From contig JANRJH010000023.1 in NCBI GenBank assembly GCA_033764075.1, positions 1 to 64,000 on the forward strand: a DNA stretch of 64,000 bases, given 5' to 3'. The notes below the pieces were generated by a model that saw only the letters and a program-made list of their open reading frames with translations, ran no database searches and was not told where the DNA came from. A program made the position numbers and the translations under genes. The stretch's first letter is position 1; each line of letters starts with the position of its first letter. This document shows positions 49,632-57,469 of this stretch, piece after piece. The DNA comes from M3007 sp033764075. Its GTDB lineage: Bacteria > Bacteroidota > Bacteroidia > Chitinophagales > Saprospiraceae.

Positions 49632-49939
49632 TCAGTTGGTCTGCCTATACCGGCGATCCTGTGAGCGGGCCCGAACCTCCCCTAAAGGGAGGGAGGGAAA
49701 AAAGGGCGACATCCATCGCCTTGCGAGCGGGAGGGAGGGACGACCGGTCACAATGCAATGATTGACGCCGGATTTTTATGCAAATCCGGATATTTGCCAT
49801 CCCTGAATACAACCATAGGGCGCAATTCAGGCCGGCAGTAAGCACGGGCAATGGCTTTTTCGCCTTCCGCTTGCTTGTGTACGCCTGAATAGCAGGAATC
49901 GTCAAAGTTCCTATATTCGCCCTTAGAACGGCCCGAACC
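49632..49939. other. 308-base gap between the nSTAND gene and hsdM
   Basis: The gap contains a short hairpin (CCTCCC/GGGAGG at 49676-49692) followed by a purine-rich stretch with A-runs, perhaps a terminator. A minus-strand open stretch (49748-49921) has protein-like composition. No clear TAnnTTTG is seen before hsdM; TATATTCG at 49912-49919 is the nearest match. Confidence 0.4.
49748..49921 (-). pseudogene. Possible gene remnant, 57 codons
   Basis: The minus-strand frame ending at 49748 encodes ~57 residues of ordinary-looking soluble protein (N-F-D-D-S-C-Y-S-G-V-H-K-Q-A-E-G-E-K-A, later P-M-V-V-F-R-D-G-K-Y-P-D). No ATG start with the right length is present before the frame runs antisense into hsdM. 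It may be the C-terminal remnant of a lost gene, or chance. I do not recognise the sequence. Confidence 0.2.
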
Positions 49940-52261
49940 ATGCACCACGCCCAACACAACAAAATAATCTCCTTCATCTGGGGTATTGCCGACGACGTGC
50001 TGCGCGACCTCTTCAAACGCGGCAAATACCCCGATGTCATCCTCCCGATGTGCGTACTCCGGCGCATGGACGCCGTACTGGAGCCCACCAAACAGCGTGT
50101 GCTCGATACCCAAAAAATGCTCGACGAAGCCGGCATCACCGAGCAACGCGCCGCCCTGTGCCAGGCCGCCGGTCAGGCGTTCTACAACACCTCCCCCTTC
50201 ACCTTGCGCGACCTGCGCGCACGCGCAAGCCGCCAGCAACTCCGCGCCGATTTCGAAGCCTACCTCGACGGCTTCTCGCCCAACGTACAGGAAATACTCG
50301 ACAACTTCAAATTCCGCAACCAGGTGCCCACGCTCTCAAAGGCCGACGCCCTGGGCACCCTCATCGAAAAATTCCTCGACCCCGATGTCAATCTCAGCCC
50401 CTTCCCGCAACTGAACAGCGACGGCTCGCTGCGGCAGCCCGGACTCGACAACCACGCCATGGGCACCGTGTTCGAGGAACTGGTGCGCAAGTTCAATGAA
50501 GACAACAACGAAGAAGCCGGCGAACACTGGACGCCCCGCGACGCCGTGAAACTCATGGCCGACCTGATCTTCCTGCCCATCGCCGACCGGATTGAATCGG
50601 GTTCCTACCTGCTCTACGACGGCGCCTGCGGCACCGGCGGCATGCTCACCGTGGCGGAAGAACGCCTCACCAGCCTGGCCGAAGCGCAGGGGAAAAAGGT
50701 GATCACCCACTTGTACGGACAAGAGATTAACCCCGAAACCTATGCCATCTGCAAAGCCGACATGCTGCTCAAAGGCGAAGGCGAAAACGCCGAACACATC
50801 GTCGGCGGCGCCGAATGGAGTACCCTGGCCCACGACGCTTTTCCGGCCCGGGAGTTCGATTTCATGCTCTCCAATCCGCCCTACGGCAAAAGCTGGAAAA
50901 AAGACCTCGAAGCCATGGGCGGCAAAGACGGCATCCGCGACCCGCGCTTCCGGGTAATCCATGGCGAGGAAGAACGCTCCCTCATCACCCGCTCCAGCGA
51001 CGGCCAGATGCTCTTCCTGGCCAATATGGCGGCCAAAATGAACCACCAAACGCCGCTCGGCAGCCGCATCGCAGAAGTACACAACGGCTCTTCGCTTTTT
51101 ACCGGCGACGCCGGACAAGGCGAAAGCAACATCCGCCGCTGGATCATCGAAAACGACTGGCTGGAAGCCATCGTGGCCCTGCCGCTCAATATGTTCTACA
51201 ACACGGGCATTGCTACCTACATCTGGGTGCTGAGCAACCGCAAGCCCGAACACCGCCGGGGCAAGGTGCAACTCATCGACGCCTCCGCCTGGTACAAACC
51301 CCTGCGCAAAAACCTCGGCAAAAAAAACTGCGAACTCTCCGAAGACGATATCCAGCGCATCTGCGACGCTTACCTGCGCTTCGAAGAAAATGAACAGTCC
51401 AAAATCTTCCCCAACGAAGCCTTCGGTTACCATAAAGTGACCGTAGAGCGCCCCCTGCGGCTCGTCAGCCGGATCACCAACGCCGCCATCGAAAGCCTGC
51501 GCTTCGCCTCAGGCGACGAGGACATCCGCGCCCAACTCTACGACGAATTCGGCGACGCCCTGTTCGACGACTTTCCGGGTATCCAAAAAGTCCTGGAACA
51601 ACGCCTCGACGACTGGAGCGCCGACGATGAAGGCGACGAAGACGAAACGGCGCCCCCCAAGGGCCTTCCCGAAAAAAAGAAGAAAAAACTGCTCGATCCC
51701 CTCACCTGGGCCCGCGACGGTTTCCTGGCAGAAACGGCCTCCCTGCTCCGGCAGGAACTCGGCGGCGAAGCATTTGCCGACCACAACAGCTTCCGCGATC
51801 TTGTGGAGGGAGTCCTGAAAAAACACGGTCGCAAAACCGGCGCTGCCGACCTGAAACTGATCCTCCGTACCCTGAGCCGGCGCGACGAAAACGCCCCGCC
51901 CGTAATCGCCAGAATACACAAATCCGGAAAGGTGAAACCGGACCCGCTGCACGGCTTTTTCGAAACGGTGATGGACGGCAAAACCGTGGTGGTGGAATAC
52001 GAGCCCGACCCCGAGCTGCGCGACACCGAGCAAGTACCCCTCACCGAACCCGGCGGCATCGAAGCCTTCATCCGCCGCGAGGTACTGCCCTACACCCCCG
52101 ACGCCTGGCTGAAAGCCGACGCCACCAAAGTGGGTTACGAAATCAGCTTTACCCGCCATTTCTATAAACCCCAAGCCCTGCGCACGCTGGAAGAAATCCG
52201 GGCGGATATTCTGGCCGTGGAGAGGGCGGCGGAGGGGTTGCTGGATGCGTTATTAAAATAA
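49940..52261 (+). CDS. hsdM: Type I restriction-modification DNA methyltransferase subunit
   Basis: A 773-residue N6-adenine methyltransferase. The N-terminal helical domain (about 1-150) is followed by the catalytic domain with SAM motif I D-G-A-C-G-T-G-G-M at 227-235 and the catalytic motif IV N-P-P-Y-G-K at 312-317. The C-terminus is extended compared with classical ~500-residue HsdM proteins by some 250 residues, including a charged linker (D-D-E-G-D-E-D-E and K-K-K-K-K, about 555-590) and a domain ending with long helices. It methylates the target with HsdS and also takes part in restriction with HsdR. It is the first gene of a six-gene operon; DUF262 follows after six bases. Confidence 0.92.
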   Translation: MHHAQHNKIISFIWGIADDVLRDLFKRGKYPDVILPMCVLRRMDAVLEPTKQRVLDTQKMLDEAGITEQRAALCQAAGQAFYNTSPFTLRDLRARASRQQLRADFEAYLDGFSPNVQEILDNFKFRNQVPTLSKADALGTLIEKFLDPDVNLSPFPQLNSDGSLRQPGLDNHAMGTVFEELVRKFNEDNNEEAGEHWTPRDAVKLMADLIFLPIADRIESGSYLLYDGACGTGGMLTVAEERLTSLAEAQGKKVITHLYGQEINPETYAICKADMLLKGEGENAEHIVGGAEWSTLAHDAFPAREFDFMLSNPPYGKSWKKDLEAMGGKDGIRDPRFRVIHGEEERSLITRSSDGQMLFLANMAAKMNHQTPLGSRIAEVHNGSSLFTGDAGQGESNIRRWIIENDWLEAIVALPLNMFYNTGIATYIWVLSNRKPEHRRGKVQLIDASAWYKPLRKNLGKKNCELSEDDIQRICDAYLRFEENEQSKIFPNEAFGYHKVTVERPLRLVSRITNAAIESLRFASGDEDIRAQLYDEFGDALFDDFPGIQKVLEQRLDDWSADDEGDEDETAPPKGLPEKKKKKLLDPLTWARDGFLAETASLLRQELGGEAFADHNSFRDLVEGVLKKHGRKTGAADLKLILRTLSRRDENAPPVIARIHKSGKVKPDPLHGFFETVMDGKTVVVEYEPDPELRDTEQVPLTEPGGIEAFIRREVLPYTPDAWLKADATKVGYEISFTRHFYKPQALRTLEEIRADILAVERAAEGLLDALLK

Positions 52262-52267
52262 TCGAAT

Positions 52268-54214
52268 ATGAAAATTTCAACGATCCTTGATCACATTGAC
52301 AGCGGCCACATGGCCCTTCCGGAATTCCAGCGCGGTTACGTGTGGAATCGCGACCAGGTTCGCGGATTATTTGATTCACTCTATCGCCGGCATCCGGTAG
52401 GCGGGTTGCTCGTATGGGCAACGGAATCTTCTGGTGCAATGTACAGAGGGGACGCTCAACTGGCTGCAGGAGTTGTCAAGCTTTTGTTGGACGGTCAGCA
52501 ACGGATCACCTCATTGTATGGTGTGGTAAGAGGCACGCCCCCGAAATTTTTTGACGGAAATGCTACCGCTTTTACCGGGCTTCAGTTTCATCTGGAGGAG
52601 GAGGTTTTTGCTTTTTATCAACCCCTTAAGATGCAAGGGGACCCGCTTTGGATCGATGTGACCGAACTCATGAAGAAAGGCAATGCAGGATTAGGGATGT
52701 TTGTGGCCAATCTTTCAAGTGATACTGGTCTTGCCTCCAGGGTAGGTGAATACGTAGGGCGGTTATCCCGTCTGCTTGGCATTATAGATATTGATTTACA
52801 CGTAGAGGAAGTAACCGGTGCGGATAAAACGCTCGACATAGTAGTGGACATTTTTAATCGCGTCAATAGTGGAGGCACGAAACTTTCCAAAGGCGATCTC
52901 GCTTTAGCAAAGATTTGTGCAGAATGGCCGGAGGCTCGTGATACCATGAAGGGTAATCTGCGCGAATGGGCCAAATCTCAATACAATTTCGAACTGGACT
53001 GGCTTTTGCGATCGGTAAATACTGTTTTAACCGGGGAAGCAAAGTTCAGTTATCTCCACAACAAAGGCGCAGAAGATATTCAGCGAGCACTCAGTAACGC
53101 CACTAAACATATCAATACTGCGCTCAATTTAATCGGCGGCCGCCTCGGATTAGATCACGACCGGGTTTTGTTTGGAAAATTCGCCATACCCGTTATTGTG
53201 AGATACCTGGACCTGCGGGGGGGCGTACTCCCGGAGAAAGAGCGCGACAAATTACTTTTCTGGTTTGTACAAGCAGGTATGTGGGGGCGTTTTTCGGGCT
53301 CTACAGAAAGCATCATTGACCAGGATCTTGCCGCATTGGAAGGACAAGACGGCGGCCTGGATAAACTTCTGGAACAACTTCGCCTGTGGCATGGCGGCCT
53401 GCAGGTAGTACCCGGGCATTTCACCGGCTGGAGCATGGGAGCGCGTTTCTACCCTGTTTTATACATGCTGACGCGGATGGGAGGAGCCCGCGACTGGGGT
53501 ACCGGTTTGCCATTGAAGGCTAATCTGTTGGGAAAAAACAACCGGCTTGAAGTGCATCACATCTTCCCCAAAGCGCAGCTCTATAAAAAAGGCTATCACC
53601 GTTCCGAGGTGAATGCCCTTGCTAATTTCTGTTTCCTGACCAAGGATACCAATCTCAGTATCAGCGACAGGTTTCCGGAAACTTATTTCCCAATGATAGA
53701 AGAGAACCATCCCGGTGCATTGGCGTCACAATGGATACCGGCAGATCCGTTGCTGTGGAAAATGGAAAATTACCGCGACTTTCTGGAGGCACGTAAAGTA
53801 TTACTGGCACACGAGGCCAATCGCCGTCTGGAAGAACTGCTACACGGGGAAAAACATTGGCTGGAGGGCAAAGTAAGGGCGCCGGAAACAATCCTTGTAC
53901 CCGGTTCGATCAGTAGCCAGGAAGAAGAATCTGAACTCGAAGCCTTGAACGCATGGGTGGTAGATAAAGGATTCCCACCCGGCGAAATTTCATACGACTT
54001 CGCCGATGCTGAAACAGGTGCACAGCAGGCCGTATTCGATCTGGCCTGGCCCAACGGCATCCAGGAAGAACTCAGCCAACCCGTAGTAGTGCTGCTGGAC
54101 GAAAGCGCCGATACCATCGCTCTGGCCAGCCAAGCCGGTTTCCGGTGTTTTACCTCGGTGACCGATTTCAAAAATTATGTGGAAAAAGAAATTCTGAAGG
54201 AAGAAGTCGCATGA
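52268..54214 (+). CDS. DUF262/HNH (GmrSD- or RloF-like) protein within the RM operon
   Basis: A 648-residue protein. The DUF262 domain starts at L-P-E-F-Q-R-G-Y-V-W near residue 17 and contains L-D-G-Q-Q-R-I-T-S near 74-81, a motif tied to NTP-dependent DNA cleavage in GmrSD-type enzymes. An HNH-type nuclease motif L-E-V-H-H-I-F-P-K lies near residue 430, with N-A-L-A-N and a later D-R-F. A C-terminal ~100-residue extension (A-V-F-D-L-A-W-P-N-G-I-Q-E-E to F-K-N-Y-V-E-K-E) is not part of standard GmrSD. DUF262 genes inside type I RM loci were named rloF in Campylobacter. It overlaps hsdS by four bases. It may restrict modified phage DNA. The gene is more AT-rich than hsdM. Confidence 0.85.
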   Translation: MKISTILDHIDSGHMALPEFQRGYVWNRDQVRGLFDSLYRRHPVGGLLVWATESSGAMYRGDAQLAAGVVKLLLDGQQRITSLYGVVRGTPPKFFDGNATAFTGLQFHLEEEVFAFYQPLKMQGDPLWIDVTELMKKGNAGLGMFVANLSSDTGLASRVGEYVGRLSRLLGIIDIDLHVEEVTGADKTLDIVVDIFNRVNSGGTKLSKGDLALAKICAEWPEARDTMKGNLREWAKSQYNFELDWLLRSVNTVLTGEAKFSYLHNKGAEDIQRALSNATKHINTALNLIGGRLGLDHDRVLFGKFAIPVIVRYLDLRGGVLPEKERDKLLFWFVQAGMWGRFSGSTESIIDQDLAALEGQDGGLDKLLEQLRLWHGGLQVVPGHFTGWSMGARFYPVLYMLTRMGGARDWGTGLPLKANLLGKNNRLEVHHIFPKAQLYKKGYHRSEVNALANFCFLTKDTNLSISDRFPETYFPMIEENHPGALASQWIPADPLLWKMENYRDFLEARKVLLAHEANRRLEELLHGEKHWLEGKVRAPETILVPGSISSQEEESELEALNAWVVDKGFPPGEISYDFADAETGAQQAVFDLAWPNGIQEELSQPVVVLLDESADTIALASQAGFRCFTSVTDFKNYVEKEILKEEVA

Positions 54215-55632
54215 CCCAACTCCCCACCTACCCCGCCTATAAGCCCTCCGGCCTGCCATGGCTCGAAGAGGTGCCGGAGGGATGGACCTCCCTGCGTGGG
54301 AAAGCCATTTTTAAAATCATTGACATCAGATCAGAAACAGGAAGTGAAGAATTGCTTACTGTTTCTGCAAATGATGGCGTCGTTCCGAGAAGAACAAAAA
54401 CAGTGACCATGTTTATGGCTAAGTCTTATGTAGGGCATAAACTATGCTGGCCAGGGGACTTGGTTGTTAATAGCCTTTGGGCCTGGATGCAAGGTTTAGG
54501 AGTGTCAAAATATCACGGGCTGATTAGTTCTGCATACAGTGTTTACAGACCTCAAAATGGGTATGAAAACTATGCTAGATATTTTGACTATTTGCTCCGC
54601 TCAGTGGTTTATAAATGGGAACTCCTGACTCGATCTAAAGGGGTTTGGCTTTCGCGTTTACAGTTGTTGGATTCGGCATTTATGGATATGCCGATAATCC
54701 TCCCCCCGCCCGCCGAACAACTCGCCATCACCCGCTACCTCGACCACGCCACCCGCCGCATCGACGGCGCCATACGCGCCAAGCGCCGGCTCATCGCCCT
54801 CTTGCAGGAACAAAAACAGGCCATCATCCACAAGGCTGTCACCCGCGGGCTGGACCCGAACGTGAAAATGAAAGACTCGGGCGTGGAGTGGCTGGGGGAA
54901 GTGCCGGAGGGATGGGAGGTGAGGAGGCTTCGAACCATCGTAAAGAGAATAGATCAAGGCATAAGTCCGCTTGCTGAGGGCTTTCTTGCAGATCATAATT
55001 CTTGGGCTGTTCTAAAGTCTGGCTGTGTAAATAGAGGCATATTTAGAGAAACAGAACATAAAAAACTTGCAAAAGACTTTGAAATTGATCCTAATATCGT
55101 TGTAAACATTGGCGATGTTTTAACTTCTCGTGCAAGCGGTTCGCCTAGTCTTGTAGGATCTACTGCGAAGGTTGAATGTTTAAACTACCATTTAATTTTG
55201 TCTGATAAAATTTTCCGACCTGTCTTTAAAAATTTCATTGATATCGATTTCATAGTATATGCTATGAACAGCAGGTATTATCGTCATCAAGTCGAGCAAG
55301 CAATTAGCGGTGCAGAAGGATTAGCCAATAATCTTCCTCTTTCATCACTGAAAGGATTTCAGTTTGTAATTCCACCGCCTGAGGAACAGAGCAGAATAGT
55401 TCATTATTTAAAAAGTATTTTACGGAATCTCGACACCACCATCTCCACCACCGAACACCAAATCGCTCTCCTGCGCGAGTACCGCACGCGGCTGATCGCC
55501 GATGTAGTGACGGGCAAGGTGGATGTGCGGGCGGCGGCGGCGGGGCTGACGGAGGAAGCGGAAGATAAATTGGAAGAAAACGCTGCGTTACAAACAGAAG
55601 AAGAACCCGCAGAATTTGATCAAGATGCTTAA
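54211..55632 (+). CDS. hsdS: Type I restriction-modification specificity subunit
   Basis: A 473-residue subunit with two target-recognition domains. Each half starts with the same phrase (S-G-L-P-W-L-E-E-V-P-E-G-W at 13-25, S-G-V-E-W-L-G-E-V-P-E-G-W near 226-238). Each half ends with P-P-x-E-Q-x-x-I followed by a long helix (L-D-H-A-T-R-R-I-D and L-R-N-L-D-T-T-I-S), the spacer helices that set the distance between the half-sites. The recognition sequence cannot be read off. The DNA of the two recognition domains (about 54300-54690 and 54940-55425) is clearly AT-richer than the conserved parts. ATGA overlap with the DUF262 gene. Confidence 0.92.
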   Translation: MTQLPTYPAYKPSGLPWLEEVPEGWTSLRGKAIFKIIDIRSETGSEELLTVSANDGVVPRRTKTVTMFMAKSYVGHKLCWPGDLVVNSLWAWMQGLGVSKYHGLISSAYSVYRPQNGYENYARYFDYLLRSVVYKWELLTRSKGVWLSRLQLLDSAFMDMPIILPPPAEQLAITRYLDHATRRIDGAIRAKRRLIALLQEQKQAIIHKAVTRGLDPNVKMKDSGVEWLGEVPEGWEVRRLRTIVKRIDQGISPLAEGFLADHNSWAVLKSGCVNRGIFRETEHKKLAKDFEIDPNIVVNIGDVLTSRASGSPSLVGSTAKVECLNYHLILSDKIFRPVFKNFIDIDFIVYAMNSRYYRHQVEQAISGAEGLANNLPLSSLKGFQFVIPPPEEQSRIVHYLKSILRNLDTTISTTEHQIALLREYRTRLIADVVTGKVDVRAAAAGLTEEAEDKLEENAALQTEEEPAEFDQDA

Positions 55633-55652
55633 TTTTGAAACAAAAAATACGC

Positions 55653-56867
55653 ATGCCCGAAGTAAACGATAAACCAGGCACTTATCAGTCCCTGCAACAT
55701 TCGATGTTTCTGCGGCAAATCCGGTTAAAAAACTTGTTTTCTTTCGGTCCGGAAACGCCTGCGCTCGACATGCAACCGCTCAATGTTCTGATCGGGCCGA
55801 ACGGCTCCGGCAAGTCAAATCTCCTGGAGGCGATTGCACTGATGCGGGCTACGCCGGGTGATATGCGCGCCGTGGTACGGAGAGGTGGTGGCGTCGGCGA
55901 ATGGATATGGAAAGGCCTGCCGGGGCAACCCGCTGAGATCGATTGGCTCGTCAGCTATCCGCAGGGCAAGCAACCCTTACGGCATAAAATAGCCTTCCGC
56001 GGGATAAATCAGGTGTTTGCCCTGGACGACGAGCGCATTGAAAATGCCACGCCCTATCCCAACCAAAAAGAGCCCTATTTTTATTACCGCTATCAACATG
56101 GCCAACCTGTTTTAAACACGGTAGAGAAAAAGGAGCGACGACTTGCCCAGGACACGGTTGACGCCGATCAATCCATTTTAACCCAACGGCGCGACCCCGA
56201 CCTCTATCCTGAGCTGGCTTACCTCGCCGGCGCTTACGAAAAAATACGCATTTATCGCGAATGGGCTTTTGGCCGCAACACCGTTTTTCGCGAGCCGCAA
56301 AAAGCCGACATGCGCAACGACCGCCTGGAAGAGGATTTTTCTAATCTGGGCCTCTTCTTGAACCGCCTGCGCCGTACGCCCAAAGCCAAAGCGGCCATAC
56401 TGGAAGGCCTTACAAACCTGTACCAGGAAATCAGCGACTTCGATGTCATCGTAGAAGGCGGAACCGTACAGGTGTTTTTTACAGAGGGCGATTTCACCAT
56501 TCCTGCCACCCGCTTGTCCGATGGCACCCTGCGCTATCTGTGCCTGCTGGCCATCCTGTGCGATCCCACGCCGCCGCCGCTCATTTGCATCGAAGAGCCG
56601 GAACTGGGCCTGCACCCGGATGTGCTGATCGGCCTGGCCGACCTTCTGGTGGAGGCATCCTCCCGCACCCAACTGATTGTCACCACCCACTCGGATATCA
56701 TCATCGATGCGATGACCGAACACCCGGAATCGGTGGTGGTATGCGAAAAACACGAAGGGAAAACGTACATGGCGCGGTTGCAAAAAGACGACCTGAAGGA
56801 TTGGCTGGACGAGTACCGGCTTGGTGAACTTTGGATCAAGGGACAAATCGGAGGTAAACGATGGTAA
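55653..56867 (+). CDS. AAA_21/OLD-like ATPase (RloA-like)
   Basis: A 404-residue ABC/SMC-type ATPase. From the ATG at 55653: the N-terminal strand L-R-Q-I-R-L-K-N-L-F-S-F, Walker A G-P-N-G-S-G-K-S at 48-55, an inserted helical middle, the signature L-S-D-G-T-L-R near 285, Walker B I-C-I-E-E-P-E-L-G-L-H near 310, and the H-loop T-T-H-S near 345. It lacks a C-terminal nuclease, unlike OLD proteins. A TTG start at 55635 or an ATG at 55704 are alternatives. Overlap of seven bases with the DUF4276 gene suggests one complex, as in the PARIS (AAA plus DUF4435) type. Confidence 0.85.
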   Translation: MPEVNDKPGTYQSLQHSMFLRQIRLKNLFSFGPETPALDMQPLNVLIGPNGSGKSNLLEAIALMRATPGDMRAVVRRGGGVGEWIWKGLPGQPAEIDWLVSYPQGKQPLRHKIAFRGINQVFALDDERIENATPYPNQKEPYFYYRYQHGQPVLNTVEKKERRLAQDTVDADQSILTQRRDPDLYPELAYLAGAYEKIRIYREWAFGRNTVFREPQKADMRNDRLEEDFSNLGLFLNRLRRTPKAKAAILEGLTNLYQEISDFDVIVEGGTVQVFFTEGDFTIPATRLSDGTLRYLCLLAILCDPTPPPLICIEEPELGLHPDVLIGLADLLVEASSRTQLIVTTHSDIIIDAMTEHPESVVVCEKHEGKTYMARLQKDDLKDWLDEYRLGELWIKGQIGGKRW

Positions 56868-57469
56868 AATCCGACAAATACATATACCTCGAAGGCGGCG
56901 GTAATGCAAAAGATTTGATGCTGCGCTGCGAAAAGGCGTTCCGGCTTTTGCTCGAAAAGGCCGGTTTCAGGGGCAGAATGCCCCGTCTAGTAGCTTCCGG
57001 CGGACGCAATCAGGCGTTTTCTGATTTTAAGACCGCACACGCCAATGCGAAAAACCGCTATGTGGCCATGTTAATAGACAGTGAGGAGCCTTTCGATCCT
57101 AACAGAGAATCTCCCTGGCAGCACCTGAGCATCCGCGATCAGTGGGAACAACCGGACGGCGCCGTTGACGAACAAGTGCTATTCATGGCCACTTGCATGG
57201 AAACCTGGGTAATTGCCGACAGACCAACGCTCCGCAAACACTACAGAGGCCGCCTGCAGGAAAATGCATTGCCTCCGATGAACAATCTTGAAAATCGCCC
57301 CAGGCAGGAAGTCCAACAACAACTGGAAACAGCTACCCGATCATGCACCAATGCCTACCAAAAGGGAAAAAGGTCGTTTGAAGTGCTTGGACAACTCGAC
57401 CCGGAAGAATTGGAAAGGCATTTGCCTAACTTTAGAAGGATAGCAGCGATTCTAAACCGGCAACTATGA
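56861..57469 (+). CDS. DUF4276 / TOPRIM-like protein paired with the ATPase
   Basis: A 202-residue protein of the DUF4276 type. Conserved-looking points are Y-L-E-G-G-G-N near residue 9 (Glu of a TOPRIM-like fold), the R-M-P-R-L-V-A-S-G-G-R-N segment near 40, the acidic L-I-D-S-E-E-P near 67 and M-E-T-W-V-I-A-D near 105. TOPRIM-like partners of AAA ATPases serve as effector nucleases in several defence systems; the activity here is inferred. It overlaps the ATPase gene by seven bases and hsdR by four. Confidence 0.75.
   Translation: MVKSDKYIYLEGGGNAKDLMLRCEKAFRLLLEKAGFRGRMPRLVASGGRNQAFSDFKTAHANAKNRYVAMLIDSEEPFDPNRESPWQHLSIRDQWEQPDGAVDEQVLFMATCMETWVIADRPTLRKHYRGRLQENALPPMNNLENRPRQEVQQQLETATRSCTNAYQKGKRSFEVLGQLDPEELERHLPNFRRIAAILNRQL

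Noticed and set aside
55653..57469. A classical PARIS system
   Set aside because: The partner of the ATPase looks like DUF4276, not DUF4435, and the pair is embedded in an RM operon; only a functional analogy is proposed.
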